The notes below the pieces were generated by a model. That model saw nothing but the letters and a program-made list of their open reading frames with translations, was not told the DNA's origin and did no database searches. Shown here one piece after another: positions 36,335-44,380 of a stretch of 64,000 bases of DNA (positions within the stretch are counted from its first letter, which is position 1; each line of letters begins with the position of its first letter). The stretch is from an uncultured Bacteroidales bacterium (GTDB taxonomy: Bacteria; Bacteroidota; Bacteroidia; Bacteroidales; Muribaculaceae). The position numbers were made by a program, and so were the translations under genes. The stretch is taken from positions 62,001-126,000 of the forward strand of contig CACYQB010000003.1 of assembly GCA_902776435.1 (NCBI GenBank). Reading direction: 5' to 3'.

Positions 36335-37318
36335 TTACTGAACTTCAACATATCGCACGGGCTCCGCAGCGGGCAATATGCCTGTTTGGAGAATAATTTT
36401 TTGTCCGATGACACCTGTCAGGAAGGTGAAGAAACCGTGGTCGAGCATGCCGTTATAAGAGGCATCGATGGCCCAGATCGTACGCACCAGAGGATAATCT
36501 CCGCTGTGGATGTGAGCTTGATAAGGTTTTACACCCTGCACCTGGTCATCTCCACGCACGGGCATCACCTTGATGCGGTCTGTAAAATCAACAACACTCA
36601 CCTCGTTCTTGGTCTTGAGCTCCTCATATTTTTGGGCAATAGGAATCTCAGCGGATTTCAGGTCGCTGGTAATCCAGCTCACACCGATAAAGCCGATGAC
36701 ATTCTTATACTGCTCAACAGCATCAAACACGTCTTTGCTAGAGTTTCTTGCATATACATTGGGACCAAAACTGCCACCATTGAGGAAGGTATCCTTCATG
36801 TAGTGTACAATGCCAGTTCCAGAGCCATCAAACATCACCTTGATCGTGTCGTTTTTCAGTTTGGTTGGGAACACCTCACCCCATCGCTTAACCTTGCCGG
36901 TAAAGATATCGCGCAGGTCATCCATCGACAGTTCATCAATGTCGTTCTGTTTATTGACGATAATGGCCACGGCATCCACGGCAATCATGCGGGTACGGTA
37001 TCCACGACCTATCTTCTTGAGACTCTTCTTTTGCTCAGGAGTCAAGTCATGGGATATGATGATAAGGTCAACCTTATTATTAAACAAGGAGTCGAGGGCA
37101 TCATGCTCATTGATGTACTCGGGCATTATGCTAGCCTCAGGATATTGGTACTCAAATACCGCAATTTCTTGTTCTAGCACACTCTGGAACGACTCGTCAC
37201 ACATGATGCGAGCCAGGCCACGTGTGCTGGTACTCTTGGGACGGCGATCACCACATGACGACATCACCATGGAGAGCAGCAGCGTCGCAATAACCAATAT
37301 ACTACTTCTCTTGATCAT
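36335..37318 (-). CDS. PstS-like phosphate-binding lipoprotein
   Basis: A 327-residue substrate-binding protein. The ATG at 37318 gives a lipoprotein signal with C22 (MVMSSC); an ATG at 37327 is also possible, while the longer frame to 37474 lies inside the upstream gene. The mature part has the PstS/SBP-like pattern: VDLIIISHDLTPEQKKSL, VDAVAIIVNKQND, LRDIFTGKVKRWGEVFP, and a phosphate-loop-like FDGSGTGIVHY. No PstC, PstA or PstB permease genes are present, so it may act outside a classical ABC importer. The first 17 bases overlap the end of the preceding small membrane protein gene. Confidence 0.85.
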   Translation of the reverse strand: MIKRSSILVIATLLLSMVMSSCGDRRPKSTSTRGLARIMCDESFQSVLEQEIAVFEYQYPEASIMPEYINEHDALDSLFNNKVDLIIISHDLTPEQKKSLKKIGRGYRTRMIAVDAVAIIVNKQNDIDELSMDDLRDIFTGKVKRWGEVFPTKLKNDTIKVMFDGSGTGIVHYMKDTFLNGGSFGPNVYARNSSKDVFDAVEQYKNVIGFIGVSWITSDLKSAEIPIAQKYEELKTKNEVSVVDFTDRIKVMPVRGDDQVQGVKPYQAHIHSGDYPLVRTIWAIDASYNGMLDHGFFTFLTGVIGQKIILQTGILPAAEPVRYVEVQ

Positions 37319-37625
37319 GGCTATCATCTGTTTTATTGTCCTTGGCAGCCTTATCATAGGTCGTATAACCAGGATCTTCTTCAACATCGTCGTATTGGCG
37401 CATGCCATAAGTGTGCTGCCCTCTGAACTCACGATAGCCACGGTAGATGCCATAGGCGCCAAAGACCAGGGCAAAGAAATATCTCACCGCATTCCACAGC
37501 GGAGTCTCATTCCAGTCGAAAATGTTTAATAATAAGAGCCATGCCATTCCCAGATACACAAGTACCATGAACATGCCAAAAAACAGTTTCATACTCTGGA
37601 CAATTTTTGATTGACTGTTGCTCAT
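37302..37625 (-). CDS. Small two-helix membrane protein, function unknown
   Basis: A 107-residue protein starting at ATG 37625 (MSNSQSKIVQ); a longer frame to 37673 lacks support. It has two hydrophobic helices (about residues 12-33 and 44-62), a conserved-looking YGIYRGYREFRG after the second, and a highly acidic/polar tail. I do not recognise a named family. It overlaps the PstS-like gene by 17 nt and is first in that three-gene unit, so it probably works with the PstS/TPR proteins at the inner membrane. Confidence 0.75.
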   Translation of the reverse strand: MSNSQSKIVQSMKLFFGMFMVLVYLGMAWLLLLNIFDWNETPLWNAVRYFFALVFGAYGIYRGYREFRGQHTYGMRQYDDVEEDPGYTTYDKAAKDNKTDDSHDQEK

Positions 37626-38013
37626 ATCCGATTCAATAATCTCAATTTTTGGCTTTAGACTTGCCAAACACAAAATCGTTTATAACTATCAAACGACAAA
37701 ATTAACATTTTATCCTGATTTGCGGTGTTAAATTAATAAAAATTGTTCACTTCGATTCTCAAAAAACTGAATCGGCCGCATTCCATTATGTGCCATGGCA
37801 GGGAAAAACACAGAAAAAACGTATATTCTCAAAAAAAGTTGCACAACTTTAAAATAAAGCGTATATTTGCAAAACCTTAAATCAAACTTTTATTCATACT
37901 ATTTTTCCTAGGGCACCTTCGTTGTGAAACGAAGTGCTTTTTTTAATGCAAAAAATGAGCCAGACGATATTATCCGTCCAGCTCAATTCTTTAATAGATG
38001 ACTTGTTCTCTTG
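37626..38013. other. Gene-free region with a possible small RNA
   Basis: 388 bases without a credible ORF. It contains a weak minus-strand -7 box (TAATTTTG, plus-strand 37697-37704) for the small membrane protein gene, a 6-bp inverted repeat (37753-37758 with 37769-37774), and the promoter-terminator pair described separately at 37839-37944. Confidence 0.6.
37839..37944 (+). ncRNA. Candidate small RNA, about 70 nt
   Basis: TTG at 37839-37841 and TATATTTG at 37862-37869 have a 20-nt spacer, a full -33/-7 promoter match. An intrinsic terminator follows: GCACCTTCGTT (37913-37923), a GTGA loop and AACGAAGTGC (37928-37937), with one bulged C and then T7. The interval has no ATG on this strand and both flanking genes are on the other strand, so the predicted transcript (about 37875-37944) is non-coding and independent. 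No known RNA family is recognised. Confidence 0.5.
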
Positions 38014-38976
38014 TCACTCCGTAGGCAGAGCCCTGAATCCAGTGCCCAGAATCTCAGAACTCTCAATGATGTTGACAAACGCATGCGGGTCGATGTGATA
38101 AAGAGCAGAGCGCAGCTTAATCATATCTGAACGGTCAAGCGTCACATAGAGCATCTTGCGTTCCTTACCCTCATAGAGACCGCTACCCGAGATGCAGGTG
38201 CCGCCACGCTTGATATCATTGATGATGTAATCGCGGATTGGATCAGGATCATCGGTGATGATAAACATGGTTTTGTAGGTCTTGATACCATCGACAACAA
38301 TATCAATGACCTTACCCTCGATAAAGATAATAAGAATCGAATAGATGGGCAAACGGATGTCACCGAAGGCGATGAGAGTGCTCAGGGTGATGATACCATC
38401 GACTATCATGACGAGAGTACCCAACGATATCTTGGTGTACTTGTGAAGAATCATCGAGATGATGTCCGAACCACCACTTGTAGCGCCGGAACGGAAAATC
38501 AGTCCGATTGCCACACCATAGATAAGTCCAGCCAGCACCGTGTTCAGGAAATAGTCGGGATGGAACCAGCCGCCATGATGAGGAATCTCAACCATCGACT
38601 TAACCATCATGGGATCCACGCTTGACACAATCGCGCCATCATGAATAACCGGGTTATAGCCCCAACTGCTCTCGAGCACAAAAGTGAACAGGAAGATTAA
38701 TGCCGTGGAGACAATGGTTTTAACACCAAACTTGGGTCCCAGAATCCACGTGCCGATAAGGAGCAACGGAATGTCCATGCAAATGGCATAGAGTGAAATC
38801 TTCCAAGGCCACAACGTGTTGAACACGTTACTCAGACCATAGGTGCCACCAGGTGCCATCAGATAAGGGTTGACGAACATGACGTCACCGATGGCAAACA
38901 GGGCGCTGCCGATCACCAGCAGCAGGTAGGCCCAGACTTCACGCCACAATTTTCTCTTGGGATCAATAGTAAGCAT
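38014..38976 (-). CDS. YitT-family membrane protein (DUF161/DUF2179)
   Basis: A 320-residue protein. I chose the ATG at 38976 (MLTIDPKRKLW), 19 nt after proS; the longer frame to 39012 would overlap proS. About five transmembrane helices fill residues 15-210, with family features GTYGLSNVFNTLWPWKISLY, GLIYGVAIGLIFRSGATSGGSDIIS and a third-helix LIGTWILGPKFGVKT. The C-terminal soluble DUF2179 domain (about 225-310) follows, with KTMFIITDDPDPIRDYI and RKMLYVTLDRSDMIKLR. Function is unestablished for the family. It is the last gene of the tsaB-to-yitT run. Confidence 0.9.
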   Translation of the reverse strand: MLTIDPKRKLWREVWAYLLLVIGSALFAIGDVMFVNPYLMAPGGTYGLSNVFNTLWPWKISLYAICMDIPLLLIGTWILGPKFGVKTIVSTALIFLFTFVLESSWGYNPVIHDGAIVSSVDPMMVKSMVEIPHHGGWFHPDYFLNTVLAGLIYGVAIGLIFRSGATSGGSDIISMILHKYTKISLGTLVMIVDGIITLSTLIAFGDIRLPIYSILIIFIEGKVIDIVVDGIKTYKTMFIITDDPDPIRDYIINDIKRGGTCISGSGLYEGKERKMLYVTLDRSDMIKLRSALYHIDPHAFVNIIESSEILGTGFRALPTE

Positions 38977-38995
38977 AGAAGAATGCAAAATCGGA

Positions 38996-40477
38996 TTAAT
39001 AGTTGCGGGCAAAAATCACACGACGCTTGCTGGGTTTGCCAGTGTAGATGCACTTGCCCTCTTCCTCAACGGCATCCAAGGGGATGCAACGGATGGTCGC
39101 CTTGGTCTCCTCCTTGATCTTCTCCTCGGTCTCGGTCGTGCCGTCCCAGTGAGCCAGGATAAAGCCACCTTTTTCAATCTGCTCCTTGAATTCCTCCCAA
39201 GTATCCACCTTGCAGGTCATCTTCTCGCGATGGCGCAGGGCCTTGTCAAAGATGTTCTGCTGGATTTCCTCAAGGAGGTCCTTTACACGGTTCTCAATAC
39301 CAGCCAACTGCTCACTGCTCTTCTCGAGTGTGTCACGACGCATTACCTCAACGGTGCCTGCCTCGATATCGCGTGCACCAAGCACGAGACGAACGGGAAC
39401 ACCCTTGAGCTCATAGTCGGCGAACTTGAAGCCAGGTCGCTTGTTGTCAGCGTTGTCATATTTCACCGAGATACCCATGCCACGCAGGTTCTTCACGATG
39501 GGCTCAACCACCTTGTTGACTTGCTCAAGCTGGTTGTCAGTCTTGTAAACGGGAACGATGACAACCTGGATGGGAGCCAAGTGAGGAGGCAATACCAGAC
39601 CGTTGTCATCACTGTGAGTCATGATGAGGGCACCCATCAGACGGGTAGAAACGCCCCACGAAGTAGCCCACACGTCTTGCAACTTGTTTTCCTTGTCAAT
39701 GAACTTCACATCGAAGGCCTTTGCAAAGTTCTGGCCCAGGAAGTGGCTTGTTCCCGACTGCAGCGCCTTACCGTCCTGCATCATCGCCTCGATGGTGTAG
39801 GTCTCAAGCGCGCCAGCAAAACGCTCGTTAGCCGTTTTGATACCCTTGATGACAGGCACTGCCATATATTTCTCAGCAAAATCAGCATAGACGTTCAGCA
39901 TCTCAACAGCCTTGGCCTCAGCCTCCTCCTTAGTGGCATGGGCAGTATGGCCCTCTTGCCACAGGAATTCGGCAGTGCGAAGGAACATGCGGGTACGCAT
40001 CTCCCAACGGAAGACATTGGCCCACTGGTTAATGAGCAATGGCAGGTCACGGTAGCTGTTAATCCAGTTGCGGTAGGTGTTCCAGATGATGGTCTCGCTG
40101 GTGGGACGGATAACCAATTCCTCTTCCAGTCGTGCCGAAGGGTCAACGACAACGCCCTTACCTTGGGGATCATTCATCAGGCGGTAATGGGTAACGACCG
40201 CGCACTCCTTAGCGAAACCCTCCACATGGTCAGCCTCACGGCTCAGGAAGGATTTGGGAATCAGCAAGGGGAAATAGGCGTTCTGTACGCCCGTGGCCTT
40301 AAACATGTCGTCCAATTGGCGCTGCATCTTTTCCCAGATGGCGTAACCATAAGGCTTGATGACCATGCAGCCACGTACGGCAGATTGTTCAGCCAAGTCG
40401 GCTTTCACTACCAGTTCATTATACCATTGAGAGTAATTGTCGGCTCTCTTAGTTAAATCTTTAAGCTCTTTTGCCAT
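38996..40477 (-). CDS. proS: Prolyl-tRNA synthetase (short, archaeal/eukaryotic-like type)
   Basis: Charges tRNA-Pro. The 493-residue class II synthetase lacks the bacterial editing insertion and has the archaeal-type start [21 protein letters not shown] with [15 protein letters not shown]. Class II motif 2 lies around [28 protein letters not shown] and motif 3 near the [14 protein letters not shown] region. An anticodon-binding domain ([13 protein letters not shown]) and a C-terminal zinc-type domain ending RVIFARNY complete it. I recall this ProRS class as common in Bacteroidetes. The opposite strand carries a 499-codon open frame that is a shadow. Confidence 0.95.
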   Translation of the reverse strand: MAKELKDLTKRADNYSQWYNELVVKADLAEQSAVRGCMVIKPYGYAIWEKMQRQLDDMFKATGVQNAYFPLLIPKSFLSREADHVEGFAKECAVVTHYRLMNDPQGKGVVVDPSARLEEELVIRPTSETIIWNTYRNWINSYRDLPLLINQWANVFRWEMRTRMFLRTAEFLWQEGHTAHATKEEAEAKAVEMLNVYADFAEKYMAVPVIKGIKTANERFAGALETYTIEAMMQDGKALQSGTSHFLGQNFAKAFDVKFIDKENKLQDVWATSWGVSTRLMGALIMTHSDDNGLVLPPHLAPIQVVIVPVYKTDNQLEQVNKVVEPIVKNLRGMGISVKYDNADNKRPGFKFADYELKGVPVRLVLGARDIEAGTVEVMRRDTLEKSSEQLAGIENRVKDLLEEIQQNIFDKALRHREKMTCKVDTWEEFKEQIEKGGFILAHWDGTTETEEKIKEETKATIRCIPLDAVEEEGKCIYTGKPSKRRVIFARNY

Positions 40478-40520
40478 TGTTATTTTGTGCTTTATATTAT
40501 TTATAATGTATTCTGTGTTA

Positions 40521-41171
40521 TTATTTCTCTTTGGCTATATGGCTGATGTTGATAACACCTTTCTTAGCCTGCTGCAACATGGTCTTCTCGGGAACCAGGA
40601 AAATCTCCAGACGCCTGTTGCGCTTGCGGTTCTCGACCGAGTTGTTGTCCACAATGGGGTCAGTTTCGCCCAAGGCATAGGGAACCACATAGTCCACACT
40701 CCCGTTTTCATCAAACCAGTCGAAGATGGCGTTGACACGCTGGCGGCTCAAGTTGAGCGTGTATTCCGAACTGCCGGTATTATCGCTGTGCATGACCAGC
40801 AGCATCTTGTAGAAGCCAGGATTCTTGATCATCCTCAAGAACGGCTTCAGTTGAGCCTCGCCCAACTTGGAAAGCACCGTGTCGTTAGGTTCAAACAGTT
40901 GGCTGGCAGGGATAGTGATTACGATGACCTCATCATCACGCATGATTTCCACTTCATAGTTCGAGCGCTTGAAAGCCACAGCCATATCATACTGGAAATC
41001 CTGTATTTTATCTCTTTGTTTGCTGTTCCTGATCTCGGGCGTAGCCAAGTTCTCATCCAGCGACAATTCATAGATGTCTTCTTCCTTGTCCCTGGCGTTC
41101 ACCCCTTGGGGAGAGACCAAGCACAGCAGGAATGCAGTCATCAGGATAATATGTGATACACGTCGTTTCAT
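40521..41171 (-). CDS. OmpA-family peptidoglycan-binding envelope protein
   Basis: 216 residues with a signal peptide ending near 26 (GVNA-R). The C-terminal OmpA-like domain (about 85-205) shows [40 protein letters not shown], a [10 protein letters not shown] helix, and the ending [15 protein letters not shown], with the Asp and Arg pattern that holds diaminopimelate of peptidoglycan. There is no N-terminal barrel; residues 27-85 are a short region of unknown fold. It lies between rimM (15 nt) and proS (43 nt) in a minus-strand run. Confidence 0.88.
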   Translation of the reverse strand: MKRRVSHIILMTAFLLCLVSPQGVNARDKEEDIYELSLDENLATPEIRNSKQRDKIQDFQYDMAVAFKRSNYEVEIMRDDEVIVITIPASQLFEPNDTVLSKLGEAQLKPFLRMIKNPGFYKMLLVMHSDNTGSSEYTLNLSRQRVNAIFDWFDENGSVDYVVPYALGETDPIVDNNSVENRKRNRRLEIFLVPEKTMLQQAKKGVINISHIAKEK

Positions 41172-41186
41172 GCAGTATAAAACAGG

Positions 41187-41723
41187 TTAATCGTTCAGGT
41201 CAAGCAAGCCTTGAGGCAGGTCCATGACCATCACTTTCTTGTCTAAATCAAATTCAACGATCAGCTCATCAGTAGCAGGTACCATGAGTTCGGCACCTTC
41301 GCGGTCCACGATAAAGATGGCATTCTCGGTCTGCTCATCAACATCGGTAATCTCTCCGACCCGCTGGCCATCGCTGTCACGAAGTTCAAAGCCGATGAAA
41401 TAATCTAACGGAAATCCATCAGCATCGGAATCAAGGCTCTCTTGACGATAGTCGCGCTTGAGGGCATAAATGTCATGGTTCACAAGACGCGAGACCTCTT
41501 TTTCGTTATCAATTCCATCTATTGTGAGCAAGACAGTCTCTTGGCTCTTGGGACGACAAGCGTTGACAAAGAACGGCACGAAGATGCCGTCAATGTCAGT
41601 CACCAGGCACGAAAGCCCCTGCAGGGTATCCAAATCCACATCGATGGTGGCCGAGATTTCACCGGCAACCCCATGTGGCTTGTTGTATCGGCCTATCGCT
41701 ATCAGTTCGTCCCTTGTAATCAT
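41187..41723 (-). CDS. rimM: Ribosome maturation factor RimM
   Basis: Assists maturation of the 30S subunit head and binds S19. The 178-residue protein has the N-terminal RimM barrel with IAIGRYNKPHGVAGEISATI, and the C-terminal PRC-barrel with DYFIGFELRDSDGQRVGEI and ELMVPATDELI. Usual neighbours rpsP and trmD are absent. It starts 5 nt after the DUF4290 stop and is followed 15 nt later by the OmpA-like gene. Confidence 0.92.
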   Translation of the reverse strand: MITRDELIAIGRYNKPHGVAGEISATIDVDLDTLQGLSCLVTDIDGIFVPFFVNACRPKSQETVLLTIDGIDNEKEVSRLVNHDIYALKRDYRQESLDSDADGFPLDYFIGFELRDSDGQRVGEITDVDEQTENAIFIVDREGAELMVPATDELIVEFDLDKKVMVMDLPQGLLDLND

Positions 41724-41728
41724 AACAA

Positions 41729-42325
41729 TTACTTCTTTTTCTTCTTCTTACCCGTGGTTTGAGCCGGTTTTACGACCTGGTACTCATGCAGGTGGTGCGT
41801 CTCGGGGTCCAACCTGATGGCGCCATGGCTGTAATAAGCCATATCCTTGAAGATTTTCGCATCCTCCACGTCCTCGTTGTTGATTTGGTAGATGAGCTTC
41901 TTCATGTGGTTGGCCAGCAGCATCACCAGAGCATCGCGCTCCTCGCCTTCAGGATAGTTGGCAGCACGCTCAATCATTCGCTCGATGTTCTTGCCGTAAT
42001 GGCGGAACTTGATCGGTTCCAACTCATAGGGTATGGGGTCGGGCTTGGTCTCCAAGTTCTCCTCCCTGATGATATCGTCAAACGGGAAATCCACATCAAG
42101 TTGAAATCCACTCATTATCATCAGGTGGTCCCACAATTTGTGTTGGTAGTCGGCCTCGGTACGCAACTGCGGGAACATGTTGGCCATGTTCTGCACAATG
42201 GTAAAGGCGCAACGGGTTCGCTCGTTGCGGTCCTCAATGGTCAGACAGTGGTCCACCATCTGCTGAATGTTGCGGCCATATTCAGGCAACACAAGTTTCT
42301 TGAGTAATGAATTATATGTCAACAT
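41729..42325 (-). CDS. DUF4290 family protein
   Basis: A 198-residue cytoplasmic protein starting at ATG 42325 (MLTYNSLLKKLVLPEYGRN); a TTG three codons earlier is less likely. The N-terminal LPEYGRNIQQMVDHC and TIEDRNERTRCAFTIVQNMA, together with a lysine-rich tail (KKKKKK), are those of DUF4290, a Bacteroidetes family without known function. It is next to rimM with a 5-nt gap. I recall DUF4290 often lying beside murA-rimM in Bacteroidetes; murA is not here. The poly-lysine end suggests nucleic-acid or ribosome contact (inference). Confidence 0.87.
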   Translation of the reverse strand: MLTYNSLLKKLVLPEYGRNIQQMVDHCLTIEDRNERTRCAFTIVQNMANMFPQLRTEADYQHKLWDHLMIMSGFQLDVDFPFDDIIREENLETKPDPIPYELEPIKFRHYGKNIERMIERAANYPEGEERDALVMLLANHMKKLIYQINNEDVEDAKIFKDMAYYSHGAIRLDPETHHLHEYQVVKPAQTTGKKKKKK

Positions 42326-42390
42326 AATCTGCAAAAATAATATAAAAATCCGGATTGCGAAAATCCGACGATGCTATTCATCGTGCCTCA

Positions 42391-43095
42391 TTACTGATTG
42401 AGCACGGGATTCTTGGGCTTTGTCGCCTGGAACTCTTTGAGATAAAGCGGTGTGCTGTAAGCAACATCGATAAAGGCCTGCTCACGGTAAGCTTTCTCGG
42501 ACAGGGCCATCATGTCCACTGCCACGGGCTTGATGCCCTCGATGAAGCGCGCATGCTCGTGTACTATCACTTGGCGGGCCTTATCGCTGCCATTGCCCAT
42601 CAGAACCATCGTATGGCCCTGCTGAAGCAAATCCTCAAAGGAATGCTCATCAAGAATCATCGCCTGCGGCTCTAACACAGTTTCGAGTGCCGGATTATAG
42701 ACCGCCGTATAGACCTCCATGCGCCGAGCATCAATCATGGGCACAAACAACACATCGTCCTCATCGATGAAGTGGTTGAACATGGTGCTAACCGTCAACA
42801 GCTGCAACGTGTTCACCCCGATGAGAGGCAGGCCCAGACCGAAGGCAAGCCCCTTGGCTTCACTCAAGCCGATGCGCAGCCCCGTATAGGAACCGGGTCC
42901 GATGCTCACAGCGATGGCATCCATTTTCATCTCTCGTGAGCGGGCATACTCCAGCATCTCTTTCACATACTGGCTCAACAAGGTGGCATGAGTCTGACCC
43001 TCGTAGTTTTCACGATGGTCCAGTACCTGTCCTTCGCTGGTCAATGCCACCGAGCACACCTCAGTGGAAGTCTCTATATTGAGTATTGTCGCCAT
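42391..43095 (-). CDS. tsaB: tRNA threonylcarbamoyladenosine biosynthesis protein TsaB
   Basis: Structural partner of TsaD in making t6A37 on ANN-decoding tRNAs. The 234-residue protein of the ASKHA fold begins ILNIETSTEVCSVAL, has SIGPGSYTGLRIGLSEAKGLA near residue 68, and MIDARRMEVYTAVY near residue 120. TsaD, TsaC and TsaE are not in this window. A TACCTTTG -7 box on the minus strand lies upstream of the start. It heads the run tsaB-DUF4290-rimM-ompA-proS-yitT. Confidence 0.94.
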   Translation of the reverse strand: MATILNIETSTEVCSVALTSEGQVLDHRENYEGQTHATLLSQYVKEMLEYARSREMKMDAIAVSIGPGSYTGLRIGLSEAKGLAFGLGLPLIGVNTLQLLTVSTMFNHFIDEDDVLFVPMIDARRMEVYTAVYNPALETVLEPQAMILDEHSFEDLLQQGHTMVLMGNGSDKARQVIVHEHARFIEGIKPVAVDMMALSEKAYREQAFIDVAYSTPLYLKEFQATKPKNPVLNQ

Positions 43096-43280
43096 TACCT
43101 CTATCTAAAAAACGTGCAAAGGTACAAATTAGTTTTCAGTTAACAGTTTTTTAGTCTCAAGTTTTTGTCTCGATTGATGCGTTTTTCCCTATTGACCAGC
43201 AATTGTGCGCTCATCTATCCGTTCAAATGAGCACACTACAATGACAAAGAAATGAAGGAAGGGTGTTGTTTGCTACAAAA

Positions 43281-44309
43281 CTACAACGCCTCGATGAGGG
43301 CATCAACGTCCTCGGGACTCGTGGCCCAACTGGTGACAAAGCGGCAATTCATTTTGTCACCCACTGGGAACCATTGTTCAAAAACAAAGTTCTTTTCCAG
43401 GCGTTTGATGGTCTCAGCGTTCAACAGGACAAACTGCTGATTGGTTGGCGAATTGCTGTACATCTCGTACCCCTTGGCCACAAGGGCATCGCGCAATCGT
43501 ATCGCCTGTTCAACTGCATGGCGGGCAATCTTAAAATAAAGTCCATCCTGCATCAGGACATCGAACTGGATGCCGAGCAGGCGCCCTTTAGCCAATAAAG
43601 CGCCATGTTGCTTGACAATAGTAAAGAAATGGGCAGGTGCCGGAGCCCCAGGATTGGGGAAGACGACTGCCTCGCCGCAATAAGCGCCACACTTGGTGCC
43701 GCCAATATAGAAAACATCGCACAGGTCAGCCAATTGCGGCAAAGTCACGTCACATCCCTCGGCCATGAGACCATAGCCCAAGCGAGCGCCATCGATAAAC
43801 AAGGGCAGGTCATGCTGCTTGCACACGTCGCTGATAGCCGTCAGTTCACTGAGTGAGTATATCGTGCCCATCTCGGTGGCAAAGGTGATATAGACCATGC
43901 CCGGAAAGACCATGTGGTCATAGGTCGGGTCGGCATAATAATCATGGAGCCATTGGGACAACTCGCCAACATCCATTTTGCCGTCGTGGCTAGGCAGAGT
44001 CAGGACTTTGTGACCTCCAAACTCGATAGCGCCTGACTCATGGACGTTGATATGGGCCGTATCCACGGCCAACACGCCCTGATAAGAGTGCAGCATGGCA
44101 TCGATGACCGTGGCATTAGTCTGGGTGCCACCCACAAGGAAAAACACGTCGGCATCAGGCTTGGCACACGCCAGACGGATTTTCTCTTTGGCTGCCGTGC
44201 AGTAATCGTCAAGACCGTATCCTGTTGCACAATCGCCATTGGTTTCGGTCAATCTTCTCAAGATTGCCTCATGGCAACCATTATTGTAATCGCTTTCAAA
44301 AGAAATCAT
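43281..44309 (-). CDS. Low-specificity L-threonine aldolase (PLP-dependent)
   Basis: Cleaves L-threonine or L-allo-threonine to glycine and acetaldehyde. The 342-residue fold-type I PLP enzyme shows FFLVGGTQTNATVID (cofactor phosphate), HINVHESGAIE (ring-stacking His), FIDGARLGYG with D173, and YIGGTKCGAYCGE with the Schiff-base lysine K206. The beta-eliminating lyase/threonine aldolase family is clear; exact substrate stereochemistry is not. Its minus-strand -7 box (plus-strand 44338-44345) lies back-to-back with the promoter of the divergent amylase gene. Confidence 0.9.
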   Translation of the reverse strand: MISFESDYNNGCHEAILRRLTETNGDCATGYGLDDYCTAAKEKIRLACAKPDADVFFLVGGTQTNATVIDAMLHSYQGVLAVDTAHINVHESGAIEFGGHKVLTLPSHDGKMDVGELSQWLHDYYADPTYDHMVFPGMVYITFATEMGTIYSLSELTAISDVCKQHDLPLFIDGARLGYGLMAEGCDVTLPQLADLCDVFYIGGTKCGAYCGEAVVFPNPGAPAPAHFFTIVKQHGALLAKGRLLGIQFDVLMQDGLYFKIARHAVEQAIRLRDALVAKGYEMYSNSPTNQQFVLLNAETIKRLEKNFVFEQWFPVGDKMNCRFVTSWATSPEDVDALIEAL

Positions 44310-44337
44310 ATCATTACATGATTAAAAAATGCAGGTG

Positions 44338-44345
44338 CAAAGGTA
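44338..44345 (-). promoter_or_regulatory. -7 box for threonine aldolase
   Basis: TACCTTTG on the minus strand, 28 nt upstream of the start codon. It abuts the -33 element of the divergent GH13 promoter. Confidence 0.5.
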
Positions 44346-44346
44346 A

Positions 44347-44376
44347 TTGAAAAAACGAGAAAAAACATTATCTTTG
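44347..44376 (+). promoter_or_regulatory. Promoter of the GH13 gene, ending 4 nt before ATG
   Basis: TTG at 44347-44349 and TATCTTTG at 44369-44376 have a 19-nt spacer, a full match. The ATG begins at 44381, so initiation 5-8 nt past the -7 box would give a leaderless or nearly leaderless mRNA. Confidence 0.65.
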
Positions 44377-44380
44377 CAGC

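Noticed and set aside
38957-40456. A 499-codon open frame on the plus strand opposite proS
   Set aside because: It is the mirror of a well-conserved ProRS gene, has no recognisable domain and low-complexity shadow composition. GC-rich codon usage readily opens the opposite frame.
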